The position numbers were made by a program, and so were the translations under genes. DNA of 64,000 bases from contig NZ_JAQGCZ010000009.1 in the NCBI RefSeq assembly GCF_027706845.1, positions 179,472 to 243,471 of the forward strand, in the 5' to 3' direction. The stretch is from Mycolicibacterium sp. BiH015. Lineage in GTDB: Bacteria; Actinomycetota; Actinomycetes; Mycobacteriales; Mycobacteriaceae. Positions within the stretch are counted from its first letter, which is position 1. The number at the start of each line of letters is the position of its first letter. A model generated the notes under the pieces. It was not told where the DNA came from. It made no database searches and saw only the letters and a list, made by a program, of their open reading frames with translations. Shown piece by piece: positions 46,456 through 56,032 of the stretch.

Positions 46456-47882
46456 TTCTCCCGAACCCTGACGTTGATCCGGATCGGGCTGCCGTCGAAG
46501 CCGAATGTCTCGCGCAGCCTCCGCTCCAGGAAGCGGCGGTAGCCGGCCTCAAGGAAGCCGGTGGTGAACAGCACGAAGGTCGGCGGTCGCGCCGTGGCCT
46601 GGGTCGCGAACAAGATTCTCGGCTGTCTACCGCCGCGCACCGGTGGCGGCGTCGCGGCCACCACCTCTTTGAGGAATGTGTTGAGCTGACCGGTGGTGAT
46701 CCGCTTGTCCCACGACGCCAGCGACGTCTCCAACGCGGGCACCAGCTTCTGCACAGCCCTGCCCGTCTTCGCCGAGATGTTGACCCGCGGGGCCCACTGC
46801 AGCTGCGACAGCTGCAGATCGATCTCCCGGTCAAGCAGGTAACGGCGGTCCTCGTCGACCAGGTCCCATTTGTTGAACGCCAGCACCAGCGCCCGGCCCG
46901 CCTCGATCACCATCGACAAGATCCGCTGGTCCTGTTCGGTCAATGGCTGCGACGCGTCGACGAGGACGATGGCCACCTCAGCGGAATCGATGGCCCCGTG
47001 GGTGCGCACCGACGCGTAGAACTCGTGCCCGCTGGCCTGGCCCACCTTACGGCGCAGACCGGCGGTGTCGACGAAACGCCAAAGCTTGCCGTCCATTTCG
47101 ATCAGCGAGTCCACAGGGTCGACGGTCGTTCCCGCGACATCGTGCACCACCGACCGCTCATCGCCCGAAAGGCGGTTGAGCAGCGAGGATTTGCCGACAT
47201 TCGGCTTGCCGACCAGCGCCACGCGGCGCGGCCCGCCGCCACCGCCGGACGCTACTTCCGAAACAGTCGGCAGCGCCCTGATGACGGTGTCGAGGAGGTC
47301 GGCAACGCCGCGACCGTGCATCGCGCTGATCGTGTGCGGTTCGCCCAACCCGAGCGACCACAGCGCCGCTGCGTCGGCTTCACCTCGCTCGTTGTCAACC
47401 TTGTTGGCGGCCAAGAAGACCGGCTTTCCGGACCGCTGTAGCAGCTTGGCCGCGGCTTCGTCGGCGGCGGTGGCGCCGACGACGGAGTCGACGACGAAGA
47501 TGATCCCGTCGGCGGTGCGCATGGCAACGGACGCCTGGTCGGCGACCAGTTGCTGCAGCCCTTTCGCATCGGGCTCCCATCCGCCGGTGTCCTGGACCAC
47601 GAATCGCTGTCCCGCCCAGCTCGCGTCGTAGGACACCCGGTCGCGCGTCACGCCGGGGATGTCCTGCACGACTGCTTCCCTGCGACCCAGGATCCGGTTC
47701 ACCAGGGTGGACTTTCCGACGTTCGGCCGGCCGACGACGGCCACCACCGGTGGAGGCGCCGACACATCCTCGATCGCCTCGGCAACCTCTTCGGCCCCGA
47801 CTTCCCAGTCACCCTCGTCGAACCAGACGCCGTCGCCGGTGGCCAAGCCATCACCTCGGGCGTCGTTGTCATCCGAAGTCAT
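46437..47882 (-). CDS. der: Ribosome-associated GTPase Der (EngA)
   Basis: 481 aa with two G domains: GRPNVGKST, DTGGW and NKVD in the first; GKPNVGKSS, DTAG and NKWD in the second. The KH-like C-terminal domain is EAGYRRFLERRLRETFGFDG then PIRINVRVREKRG. Needed for 50S assembly. The basic RGAKR tail lies in the first repeat unit of the 33-bp array. ATG 47882 overlaps the cmk stop as ATGA. Confidence 0.96.
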   Translation of the reverse strand: MTSDDNDARGDGLATGDGVWFDEGDWEVGAEEVAEAIEDVSAPPPVVAVVGRPNVGKSTLVNRILGRREAVVQDIPGVTRDRVSYDASWAGQRFVVQDTGGWEPDAKGLQQLVADQASVAMRTADGIIFVVDSVVGATAADEAAAKLLQRSGKPVFLAANKVDNERGEADAAALWSLGLGEPHTISAMHGRGVADLLDTVIRALPTVSEVASGGGGGPRRVALVGKPNVGKSSLLNRLSGDERSVVHDVAGTTVDPVDSLIEMDGKLWRFVDTAGLRRKVGQASGHEFYASVRTHGAIDSAEVAIVLVDASQPLTEQDQRILSMVIEAGRALVLAFNKWDLVDEDRRYLLDREIDLQLSQLQWAPRVNISAKTGRAVQKLVPALETSLASWDKRITTGQLNTFLKEVVAATPPPVRGGRQPRILFATQATARPPTFVLFTTGFLEAGYRRFLERRLRETFGFDGSPIRINVRVREKRGAKR

Positions 47883-48565
47883 TGCCCCACACCCACTTTC
47901 TGCGCGACGAGTTCAGTCAGACGGGTGATGACCTCGGACTGGTTCATCGCGCTGGTATCCACCACGACGGCGTCGTCGGCGGCACGCAACGGCGACACTG
48001 TACGGGTGGAGTCCAGGTGATCGCGTCGCTTGACGTCGGCGAGCACCGACTCGTAGTCGCTGTGCAGCCCGCCTGCGACGTTCTGCTCGTGGCGGCGCCT
48101 CGCCCTCTCCTCGGCCGAGGCGGTGAGGAAGATCTTCACATCGGCGTCGGGCAGTACCACGGTCCCGATGTCTCGACCTTCGACGACGACATTGCCGGAC
48201 GTCGCGGCCAGTGCGCGCTGCAGTTCGACGAGACGGGTGCGCACCTCGGGAACAGCCGACACCGCCGACACCGCCCTGGTGACGGCATCACCGCGAATCT
48301 CCGCCGAAACGTCCTCACCCGCAAGGTAACAGCGGTCCTCACCGGGATCATGCCCGACGCTCATATCGACGTTCTCGGCCGACGCCGCGATGGCCGCCGG
48401 GTCGTCGAGATCGATGCCTGACCGCAGCACGCTCAGGGTCACGATCCGGTACATGGCGCCGGTATCGAGGTACGCGGCGTTCAGTGCGGTCGCCAAACCC
48501 CTTGCCACCGAGGACTTTCCGGTACCTGCGGGACCGTCGATCGCGATCACCAGCGATTGGCTCAC
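47879..48565 (-). CDS. cmk: Cytidylate kinase
   Basis: 228 aa. Phosphorylates CMP/dCMP with ATP. P-loop IDGPAGTGKSSVARGLA, then YLDTGAMYR, GRDIGTVVLPDADVK and EERARRRHEQ. Overlaps rluB upstream (4 bp) and der downstream (4 bp). Confidence 0.95.
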   Translation of the reverse strand: MSQSLVIAIDGPAGTGKSSVARGLATALNAAYLDTGAMYRIVTLSVLRSGIDLDDPAAIAASAENVDMSVGHDPGEDRCYLAGEDVSAEIRGDAVTRAVSAVSAVPEVRTRLVELQRALAATSGNVVVEGRDIGTVVLPDADVKIFLTASAEERARRRHEQNVAGGLHSDYESVLADVKRRDHLDSTRTVSPLRAADDAVVVDTSAMNQSEVITRLTELVAQKVGVGQ

Positions 48566-49305
48566 AAACCCACCGCCTTGTACAGTTCGCCGATCTCCTT
48601 CTGGGTCAACACCCGGATGCTGCCGGGACGCTGGTCGCCGAGGCTGACCGCACCGATGTCGGTACGGACGAGCTCCTGCACCGGGAAGCCGACCTCGGCG
48701 AGCAGGCGGCGGACGATGTGCTTGCGGCCTTCGTGGAGCGTCACCCGGACCAGCGTCTTGCCCGGGACGGTGTCCACCACCGCGAAGTCGTCGATCACCA
48801 CCGGACCGTCCTCGAGTTCGATGCCACCGCGCAGTTTCTTGCCCAGTCCGCGTGGCACCGAGCCGAGCACAGTGGCCACGTAGGACTTCGGCACCTCGAA
48901 CGAAGGATGCATCAAACGGTGGGCCAGTTCGCCGTCGTTGGTGAGCAGCAGCAGCCCTTCGGTGTCGGCGTCCAGGCGCCCGACGTGAAACAGGTTCTTG
49001 TTACCGCGAACCCGGTGCTCGACCAGGTCGCCGATACAGGGACGCCCCCGATCGTCGGACATCGTGGAATGCATCCCGCGCGGCTTGTTGATCGCCAGGT
49101 ACATCCGTTCGCCGTCCACCGCGATCCGGGCACCGTCGACGCGTATCACCGACACCTCGGGATCCACCCGGGTGCCCAATTCGGTGACGATCTGGTCGTC
49201 GACCTCGACGCGGCCGTCGAGGATCATCTTCTCGGCGACCCGGCGGGACGCAATTCCCGCCTGAGACAACACTTTTTGCAGGCGCACACCTTCGCCATCG
49301 GTCAT
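48562..49305 (-). CDS. rluB: Pseudouridine synthase RluB-like
   Basis: 247 aa. S4 RNA-binding domain at the start (LQKVLSQAGIASRRVAEKMI) followed by the catalytic domain with GRLDADTEGLLLLTNDG (catalytic Asp). RsuA/RluB class, likely 23S rRNA. It is 3 bp after scpB and overlaps cmk. Confidence 0.92.
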   Translation of the reverse strand: MTDGEGVRLQKVLSQAGIASRRVAEKMILDGRVEVDDQIVTELGTRVDPEVSVIRVDGARIAVDGERMYLAINKPRGMHSTMSDDRGRPCIGDLVEHRVRGNKNLFHVGRLDADTEGLLLLTNDGELAHRLMHPSFEVPKSYVATVLGSVPRGLGKKLRGGIELEDGPVVIDDFAVVDTVPGKTLVRVTLHEGRKHIVRRLLAEVGFPVQELVRTDIGAVSLGDQRPGSIRVLTQKEIGELYKAVGL

Positions 49306-49307
49306 GT

Positions 49308-50033
49308 TCAGTCCTGATCCACGTCGAACGACGCCGGCACCTCGGGTGCCGATGCCGTTCCGTTGAGTTTCATGAAACGCGGCTCTTCACTGAGGGTTTC
49401 ACTGAGATCGTCGATCACGTCGACGTCGGGCAGCAGCGGCGCGATGTCCGGCAGGTCGGTCAGCGAGGTCAAGCCCAGCCGCTCGAGGAACAATTCAGTC
49501 GTGGCGAACGTCACCGCACCCGAGTCGGGGTCGGTGCCTGCTTCGGTGATCAGTCCTCGTGCCACCAGGGTGCGCATCACCGCATCGACGTTGACACCGC
49601 GCACCGCGCTCACACGGGCGCGCGTGACGGGCTGGCGGTACGCCACCACGGCGAGGGTCTCCAGCGCGGCTCGGGTCAGCTTCGATCGGGCGCCGTCGAG
49701 CAGCAGTTTCTCGACATACGGCGCGTACGTGGAACGGGTGTACATGCGCCAACCGCCGCCCGCCTCACGCAGATCGATACCGCTGCCGCGCGCGGCAAAG
49801 CCGGCGGCGAGAACCCCCAGGCGCTCAGCCACGCGACCGGGCGGCTGACCGGTGGCGGTGGCCAGCGCATCGACCGAAGCCGGGGTGTCGACGACGAGCA
49901 GCAGCGCTTCCAGAACGGCGTCCAGCTCAGCCTCGTCCAGCTCCGGAGCTACCGCGTCGTCGAACTCGTCGGTTCCGAGATCGGCGCCCAGCTCGCCATC
50001 GAGGTCGTCCTGAGTCGAGATGTCTTCTGTCAT
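49308..50033 (-). CDS. scpB: Segregation and condensation protein B
   Basis: About 241 aa from ATG 50033 (MTEDISTQDDL); the longer frame to 50114 overlaps scpA without homology. Acidic N-terminus, then two winged helices: ALLLVVDTPASVDALATA, TRAALETLAVVAYRQPVTRA (family core) and RGVNVDAVMRTLVARGLI. Works with ScpA and SMC. 7 bp after scpA. Confidence 0.92.
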   Translation of the reverse strand: MTEDISTQDDLDGELGADLGTDEFDDAVAPELDEAELDAVLEALLLVVDTPASVDALATATGQPPGRVAERLGVLAAGFAARGSGIDLREAGGGWRMYTRSTYAPYVEKLLLDGARSKLTRAALETLAVVAYRQPVTRARVSAVRGVNVDAVMRTLVARGLITEAGTDPDSGAVTFATTELFLERLGLTSLTDLPDIAPLLPDVDVIDDLSETLSEEPRFMKLNGTASAPEVPASFDVDQD

Positions 50034-50040
50034 CGTCTTT

Positions 50041-50853
50041 CTATTCCGCATCCGCGGTTGCCAGCTGCTCGCTGGTCGGCCGCTCGCCGGTCCACGAAAT
50101 CTGGAGCACACCAAGCGCTTCTGGTTGCTCGAATGCTACCGCCCGCGCTCGGTACAACTCGAGCAGCGCAAGGAACCTTCCGACGATCTCCATCGGCATT
50201 CGGCAGTCGGCGACCAGGTCGGAGAACGTGGCCCAGTGACCGATCCCCCGCTGCTCCAGCAGCGACATCAGGTTCGCCGCCTGCTCGGGCACCGAGACCG
50301 CCACCTGGTGCAGGTGGTCGAGACCCACGGCCGGCACCGGGCGTGGAGTGAAGGCTGCTGCGGCGATCTCGGCGAATCGCGCGGCGTCGACGCCGAGCAT
50401 CACCTCGGGCAGCAGGTCGGAGTAGCGATCTTCGAGCGACACCGCGCGCGGATAGCTGCGCATCGCCGCGGCCTCGAGCTCGGCGAACATCTCCGCGACA
50501 TGCTTGAACGCCCGGTATTGCAGCAACCGCGCGAACAGCAGATCGCGAACCTCCAGAAGCGCCAGGTCGTCCTCCTCGTGGATCTCACCGGCGGGCAGCA
50601 GGCGCGCGGCCTTCAGGTCGAGCAGCGTGGCGGCAACCACCAGGAACGACGTCGTCTCGTCCAGCTCCAGCTGAGGACCGATCTCCTTGGTGTAGGCGAT
50701 GAACTCGTCGGTGACCTGGTGCAGCGCCACCTCGGTGACGTCGAGACGGTGGCCGAAGATCAGCTGCAACAGCAGATCGAACGGGCCCTCGAAATTGCTC
50801 AGCCGAACCTGGAAACCTACCGGTGCCGACTCGTCGGTGGCCGGCTCGCTCAC
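50041..50853 (-). CDS. scpA: Segregation and condensation protein A
   Basis: 270 aa kleisin. GFQVRLSNFEGPFDLLLQLI is the N-terminal signature; FLVVAATLLDLKAARLLP and a C-terminal winged helix follow (GRFLALLELYRARAVAF). GTG 50853 overlaps the parA stop as GTGA. Confidence 0.94.
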   Translation of the reverse strand: MSEPATDESAPVGFQVRLSNFEGPFDLLLQLIFGHRLDVTEVALHQVTDEFIAYTKEIGPQLELDETTSFLVVAATLLDLKAARLLPAGEIHEEDDLALLEVRDLLFARLLQYRAFKHVAEMFAELEAAAMRSYPRAVSLEDRYSDLLPEVMLGVDAARFAEIAAAAFTPRPVPAVGLDHLHQVAVSVPEQAANLMSLLEQRGIGHWATFSDLVADCRMPMEIVGRFLALLELYRARAVAFEQPEALGVLQISWTGERPTSEQLATADAE

Positions 50854-51719
50854 GCGCCGAACCGGTGGATGACCTCACGCGCCAGCGCCCGATATGCTTC
50901 GGCCCCAGCCGATTTGGGCGCCCAGGTGGTGATGGGTTCGCCGGCGACACTGGTTTCGGGGAAGCGCACGGTGCGCGTGATGACGGTGTCGAACACGAGA
51001 TCACCGAACCGCTCGACCACGCGCGCCATCACCTCGCGCGAGTTCACGGTCCTGGGGTCGTATCGGGTGATCAGGATTCCGCTGATCGACAGCTTGGGGT
51101 TGAGCCGGTCGTGCACCTTCTCGACGGTGTCGGTCAGCAGCGCCAGACCGCGCAGCGAGAAGAACTCGCACTCGGTCGGAATGACGACCCCGTCGCTGCA
51201 CGCCAACCCGTTGACGGTGAGCAGCCCCAGTGACGGCTGGCAGTCGATCAGGACGTAGTCGTAGCGGTCCAGCACCGGGTACAGCGCGCGGGCCAGCGAC
51301 TGCTCGCGGCCCACCTCGTTGACCAACTGGATCTCCGCGGCCGACAGGTCGATGTTGCTCGGCACCAGATCCAGGCCGGGCACGCGGGTCGTGATCAACA
51401 CCTGGTCGATCGACACGCGCGGCTCCACCAGCAGGTTGTGCACGGTGTGGTCGAGTTCGTAATGCGGTACTCCGAGCCCCGCCGACAGGGCGCCCTGCGG
51501 GTCGAGGTCGACGAGCAAAACCCGTCTGCCGTATTCGGCGAGGCTGGCACCCAGGTTGATCGTGGAGGTCGTCTTGCCGACGCCGCCCTTCTGATTGCAC
51601 ATCGCGATGACCTTGGCCGGACCGTGCGACGTGCGCGGTGCCGGCTCGGGGATGTCGCGCGGCAGGCGGCCGGTCAGGCCCGGTGTCGGCTGGGGGTCCA
51701 GTCCGGTGTCGTCGGTCAT
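50850..51719 (-). CDS. ParA/Soj-type ATPase
   Basis: 289 aa from ATG 51719 (MTDDTGLDPQ); TTG 51743 would add 8 residues. Deviant Walker A CNQKGGVGKTTSTINLGAS, LLVDLDPQGAL, IDCQPSLGLLTVNGL. It is not next to parB but in front of scpAB, as Rv1708 in M. tuberculosis, so a role with SMC/ScpAB in chromosome organisation is likely. Confidence 0.9.
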   Translation of the reverse strand: MTDDTGLDPQPTPGLTGRLPRDIPEPAPRTSHGPAKVIAMCNQKGGVGKTTSTINLGASLAEYGRRVLLVDLDPQGALSAGLGVPHYELDHTVHNLLVEPRVSIDQVLITTRVPGLDLVPSNIDLSAAEIQLVNEVGREQSLARALYPVLDRYDYVLIDCQPSLGLLTVNGLACSDGVVIPTECEFFSLRGLALLTDTVEKVHDRLNPKLSISGILITRYDPRTVNSREVMARVVERFGDLVFDTVITRTVRFPETSVAGEPITTWAPKSAGAEAYRALAREVIHRFGA

Positions 51720-51844
51720 GCCGGACCGTCGCTGGTCAGGCAACCCTCAGGCATGGCGGACATCCGGGCAAGTTTAACGGTGCGCAACGCGCTGGTGAGC
51801 CAGACCCGCAGGCAACACGCCCGCGACCCTCCTAATCTGTCGGC

Positions 51845-52579
51845 ATGGGCATCAGGTCATGGGCACGGCTGCTGGCAGGCATGCCGTCATTCATCCGGAC
51901 GGGTCAGATCGGCGACGGCCGCGAGGAGGCCTGCGCCGCGTATGTCGAAGCCAACGCCCGCCGCGGCGACATCAGCGACGTCCTGACCGCGATCGACTCC
52001 TTCGCCTACGAGCAGTCGGTGCTCGTCAACGTCGGCGACAAGAAGGGCACACTGCTCGACGCGGCCGTCCGCCGGGCCGGCCCTGGCCTGGTACTTGAGC
52101 TCGGCACCTACTGCGGGTACAGCGCCCTTCGAATAGCTTCGGCAGCCCCGTCGGCGCGGGTCTGCTCGGTCGAGTTCTCACCTGCGAATGCCGATGTCGC
52201 GCGGCGGATCTGGGCACACGCCGGGGTCGCCGACCAGATCACCTGCGTCGTCGGCACGCTCGGCGACGGGGGCCGCACTGCCGACACGCTGGAACGCGAG
52301 CACGGGTTCACCGACGGGGCTGTGGACCTGGTGTTCATCGACCACGACAAGCGGGCCTACCTGTCGGACCTGCGCACCATCCTCATGCGCAACTGGCTGC
52401 ACCCGGGCTCGATCGTCGTCGCCGACAACGTGGGCTTTCCCGGCGCGCCGGCCTACCGGGCGTACATGCGGGGTAGTGAAGGCACGGTGTGGAACACCAT
52501 CGAGCACCGAACCCACGTCGAGTACCAAGGGTTGCTTCCCGACCTGGTGCTGGAGTCGGAGTATCTCGGCCAGCGCTGA
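51845..52579 (+). CDS. Class I SAM-dependent O-methyltransferase (catechol-O-methyltransferase-like)
   Basis: 244 aa. VLELGTYCGYSALRIA (motif I), CSVEFSPANADVARRI and VDLVFIDHDKRAYLSDL and IVVADNVGFPGAP match COMT-type enzymes; Rv1703c is the positional counterpart. The only plus-strand gene in this part of the block. Its stop abuts the convergent xerD stop without overlap. Confidence 0.9.
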   Translation: MGIRSWARLLAGMPSFIRTGQIGDGREEACAAYVEANARRGDISDVLTAIDSFAYEQSVLVNVGDKKGTLLDAAVRRAGPGLVLELGTYCGYSALRIASAAPSARVCSVEFSPANADVARRIWAHAGVADQITCVVGTLGDGGRTADTLEREHGFTDGAVDLVFIDHDKRAYLSDLRTILMRNWLHPGSIVVADNVGFPGAPAYRAYMRGSEGTVWNTIEHRTHVEYQGLLPDLVLESEYLGQR

Positions 52580-53533
52580 TCACTGCGCCCGCGGGTGCGC
52601 CCCCGCCCACACTTCGCGCAGCGCGGTCACCGTGACCATCGTGTAGATCTGCGTCGTCGTCACCGACGCGTGCCCGAGCAGTTCCTGCACGACGCGGACG
52701 TCGGCGCCGCCGTCGAGCAGGTGGGTGGCGAACGAATGCCGCAGCACGTGCGGTGACACCGTTGCGGTGATGCCCGCCCGGTCGGCGGCATCCTGCAGCA
52801 CCTGCCAGGCACTCTGACGCGACAGCCGGCCGCCGCGGGCGTTGAGGAAGATCGCGGGTGTGCCCCTGCCGCGGCGCGCCAGGTCCGGCCGGCCACGCAC
52901 GAAGTAGGTGTCGAGCGCGGTCACGGCCGGACGCCCGATGGGAATCAGCCGCTGCTTACCGCCCTTGCCTCGCAGGAGGACAGACCTGGCCTGGGTGTCG
53001 ACGTCGTCGATGTCGAGGCCGACGGCTTCCGAGATCCGGGCGCCGGTCGAGTACAGCAGCTCCAGTAGCGCGCGATTGCGCAGTGTCAGAGGCGAGTCGG
53101 CGTCGCTGTCGCCCCCGGCGGCCTCCAACAACGCGAGCACCTCGTCGAGGGTCAGGCTCTTGGGCAGCCGGCGGCTCGGGGTCGGCGGCTTCACCTCGCG
53201 GGCCACGTCGATCGCGGCGATGCCCTCGGCAGCCGCGAACTTGTGTAGTCCGCGTACGGCGATCAGGGCACGCGCCGCCGACACCGCCGACAGCGGGACC
53301 ACGCCGTTGTCCGGGTCGCCGCGTCTCAGGGACACGAGGAATTCGCTGACATCGACCTCGGCGACACCGGCCAGGTCCGTGACGCCGCGCGAAGAAAGGT
53401 GGTCGGCATAGCGCCGCAGGTCTCTGCGGTAGGAGCTGAGGGTGTTGGCCGCGACACCGCGTTCGATCGCCAGGTGGTCGAGGTAGCTCTGGAGCTGTTC
53501 GTCCAATACCGGCGATTCGACACCCGTGGTCAT
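52580..53533 (-). CDS. xerD: Tyrosine recombinase XerD
   Basis: 317 aa. ATG 53533 overlaps the NUDIX stop as ATGA, which decides against the longer frame to 53578. Catalytic residues: Arg in YSTGARISEAVGL, HxxR in HVLRHSFATHLLDGG, His in LLGHASVTTTQIY and Tyr in QIYTMV. Resolves chromosome dimers at dif with XerC. Confidence 0.93.
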   Translation of the reverse strand: MTTGVESPVLDEQLQSYLDHLAIERGVAANTLSSYRRDLRRYADHLSSRGVTDLAGVAEVDVSEFLVSLRRGDPDNGVVPLSAVSAARALIAVRGLHKFAAAEGIAAIDVAREVKPPTPSRRLPKSLTLDEVLALLEAAGGDSDADSPLTLRNRALLELLYSTGARISEAVGLDIDDVDTQARSVLLRGKGGKQRLIPIGRPAVTALDTYFVRGRPDLARRGRGTPAIFLNARGGRLSRQSAWQVLQDAADRAGITATVSPHVLRHSFATHLLDGGADVRVVQELLGHASVTTTQIYTMVTVTALREVWAGAHPRAQ

Positions 53534-54165
53534 TGGTGGCCCACTCGACGGGCGAACGCTCTCGGCCGGTCGGTCCACGGAGCGTCGACGGGTCGCAACG
53601 TCTCGACGTCGGGCATCGCATGCGCGGCGAGGATGCCCGCGACCGCGATGGAGTTCACGATGTCTCCCGAGTACACCTTCGCGACGGCGTCGGCGAGATC
53701 GAAGCGTTCCACCTTCAGATCCGCTTCCTCGTCATGCGCTTCGGGCCGCTCGACCTCACGCAGTCCGGTGGCCAAAAACACCCGTACGCTCTCGTCGCAG
53801 AACCCGGGCGCGGAGTCGGTGTCGATGAGGGTTCGCCAGGTGTCGGCCGCCAGGCCCACCTCCTCGGCCAGCTCACGAGCCGCCGAACGGTGCGGCTCCT
53901 CACCACCGAAATCGAGCAGACCCGCAGGCAGTTCCCACAGCCGCCTGCCGAACGCGTGGCGGTACTGGTGGACCAGCACGATCCGCCCGTCGTCGTCCAA
54001 CGCGACGATGGCGACCGCGCCGAAATGCTCGACGACTTCACGCCGCGCGGTGCGACCGCCCGGCATCCGCACCTCGTCGGCCCGCAACGCCAGAATCTTG
54101 CCGACATACACCGTCTCGGTGGCGGCAACGGAGAACTCGTGGCTTCCCGGTGCGTCCTCAGCCAC
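53530..54165 (-). CDS. NUDIX hydrolase, ADP-ribose pyrophosphatase type
   Basis: 211 aa from GTG 54165 (MAEDAPGSHEF when read from GTG), overlapping the pyrG stop by 8 bp. WELPAGLLDFGGEEPHRSAA then RELAEEVGLAAD is the Nudix box (GxxE...REUxEEU). Counterpart of Rv1700, an ADP-ribose pyrophosphatase. The longer frame upstream to 54447 lies inside pyrG. Confidence 0.92.
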   Translation of the reverse strand: MAEDAPGSHEFSVAATETVYVGKILALRADEVRMPGGRTARREVVEHFGAVAIVALDDDGRIVLVHQYRHAFGRRLWELPAGLLDFGGEEPHRSAARELAEEVGLAADTWRTLIDTDSAPGFCDESVRVFLATGLREVERPEAHDEEADLKVERFDLADAVAKVYSGDIVNSIAVAGILAAHAMPDVETLRPVDAPWTDRPRAFARRVGHQ

Positions 54166-55909
54166 GAGCCGGGGCGTCCTCGAGGGCGTGTTCGGCGCCG
54201 TTGGACTGCTGATCGGGGATCGCCGGCATTTCGACGGGGAGGCGTTCGCCGTTGCTGTACTCGACCGCTGCGCCGATGAAGGCGACGAACAGCGGATGCG
54301 GGCGGGTGGGGCGACTCTTGAGTTCGGGATGAGCCTGGGTGCCGACGATGAACGGGTGCACGTCGGGCGGGTACTCGACGAACTCGACGAGATGGCCGTC
54401 GGGCGAGGTGCCCGAGAATCGCAGGCCGCTTTCGGCGATCCGGTCACGGTAGGCGTTGTTCACCTCGTAGCGGTGCCGATGCCGCTCCGAGACCTCGGTG
54501 GCGTCATAAGCTTTGGCAACCAGCGAATTCTTCTGCAACACAGCAGGATAAGCACCGAGGCGCATCGTGCCGCCCAGGTCGGCCGCACCGGCGACGGCGT
54601 CGCGCTGATCGGCCATCGTGGAGATGACCGGATCGGGGGTGTCGGGGTCGAACTCCGCGGAGTTGGCCTCGGACAGTCCGACCGAGCGCGCCGCCTCGAT
54701 GACGATGCACTGCAGGCCCAGGCACAGGCCCAGCACGGGCAGGCCGCGCTTGCGGGCGTAGCGGATCGCACCGATCTTGCCCTCGATCCCCCGGATGCCG
54801 AAGCCTCCGGGGATGAGCACGCCGTCGACATCGGCCAGCGCCGTGAGCGCCCCTGCGTCGGTCTCGCAGTCGTCGGACGCAACCCAACGCATCTCGACTT
54901 TCGCGTGGTGGGCAAAACCGCCCGCACGCAGCGCCTCGGCAACCGACAGGTAGGCATCCGAGAGGTCGATGTACTTGCCCACCAACGCAATTCGCACGGT
55001 CTCGCGCGGCTCGTGGACTCGGTGCAAGAGGTCGTTCCACTGAGTCCAGTCGACATCACGGAACGGCAGGTTCAAGCGCCGCACCACGTAGGCATCGAGT
55101 TCCTCGCGGTGAAGCACCTTCGGGATGTCGTAGATCGACGGGGCATCCGGCGTGGAGATGACGCCGTCGATGTCGACGTCGCACATCAGCGCGATCTTGT
55201 TCTTCAGGGGTTCGGGGACGTCGCGGTCGCAGCGCAGGATCAGCGCGTCCGGCGTGATGCCGATGCTGCGCAGCGCTGCGACCGAATGCTGGGTCGGCTT
55301 CGTCTTGAGCTCGCCCGAGGGCGCCATGTACGGGACCAGCGAGCAATGGAGGAAGAAGCAGTTCTCCCGGCCCACCTCGTGGCGCACCTGGCGGGCAGCC
55401 TCGAGGAAGGGCAGGGACTCGATGTCGCCGACGGTGCCGCCGACCTCGGTGATGACCACGTCGGGCCGGTGGCCGTTGGCGTCCGGGGCGGCCATCTCGA
55501 GGACACGCCGCTTGATTTCATCAGTGATGTGCGGGATCACCTGGACGGTGTCCCCGAGGTACTCGCCGCGACGCTCCTTGGCGATCACCGTCGAATACAC
55601 CTGACCGGTGGTGACATTGGCCGAGCCGGACAGATCGCGGTCCAGGAAGCGCTCGTAGTGACCGACGTCGAGGTCGGTCTCGGCGCCGTCCTCGGTGACG
55701 AACACCTCGCCGTGCTGGAACGGGTTCATGGTGCCCGGGTCCACATTGAGGTACGGATCGAGCTTCTGCATCGTCACTTGCAGGCCCCGCGCGGTCAGGA
55801 GCTGGCCGAGGCTCGACGCCGTCAGACCCTTGCCGAGGGACGACACCACACCACCGGTGACGAAAAGGTGTTTGGTGGCCGTTTGCGGGTGCTTGCGTAA
55901 TGATGGCAA
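54158..55909 (-). CDS. pyrG: CTP synthase
   Basis: 583 aa. Makes CTP from UTP and glutamine. Synthase domain: KHLFVTGGVVSSLGKGLTAS, EVGGTVGDIES. Glutaminase domain: IPGGFGIRGIEGK, LGLCLGLQ (nucleophile Cys) and HPELKSRPTRPHPLF. No ATG is available: TTG 55909 has GGAGG 6 nt before it; TTG 55915 is immediately after GGAGG. So TTG 55909 is chosen, giving LPSLRKHPQTATKH. Confidence 0.94.
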   Translation of the reverse strand: MPSLRKHPQTATKHLFVTGGVVSSLGKGLTASSLGQLLTARGLQVTMQKLDPYLNVDPGTMNPFQHGEVFVTEDGAETDLDVGHYERFLDRDLSGSANVTTGQVYSTVIAKERRGEYLGDTVQVIPHITDEIKRRVLEMAAPDANGHRPDVVITEVGGTVGDIESLPFLEAARQVRHEVGRENCFFLHCSLVPYMAPSGELKTKPTQHSVAALRSIGITPDALILRCDRDVPEPLKNKIALMCDVDIDGVISTPDAPSIYDIPKVLHREELDAYVVRRLNLPFRDVDWTQWNDLLHRVHEPRETVRIALVGKYIDLSDAYLSVAEALRAGGFAHHAKVEMRWVASDDCETDAGALTALADVDGVLIPGGFGIRGIEGKIGAIRYARKRGLPVLGLCLGLQCIVIEAARSVGLSEANSAEFDPDTPDPVISTMADQRDAVAGAADLGGTMRLGAYPAVLQKNSLVAKAYDATEVSERHRHRYEVNNAYRDRIAESGLRFSGTSPDGHLVEFVEYPPDVHPFIVGTQAHPELKSRPTRPHPLFVAFIGAAVEYSNGERLPVEMPAIPDQQSNGAEHALEDAPARG

Positions 55910-56032
55910 GAACAACCTCCGTGATGACCGGGCAGGGCTTGTTTCGCTGGGTTCGCACCCGGTTTGGGGCCTGCCGACCCACGGAATCTCACCCTAACAC
56001 CGACACCGACACGGTGTCGCTGACGCGCCGTA

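Noticed and set aside
45558..47441. 627-codon plus-strand open frame
   Set aside because: Antisense shadow of the TSUP and der genes; Arg/His/Gln-rich composition with no family motif.
53399..55900. 833-codon plus-strand open frame
   Set aside because: It is antisense to xerD, NUDIX and pyrG, all strongly conserved; long antisense frames are common in high-GC DNA with GC-rich third positions.
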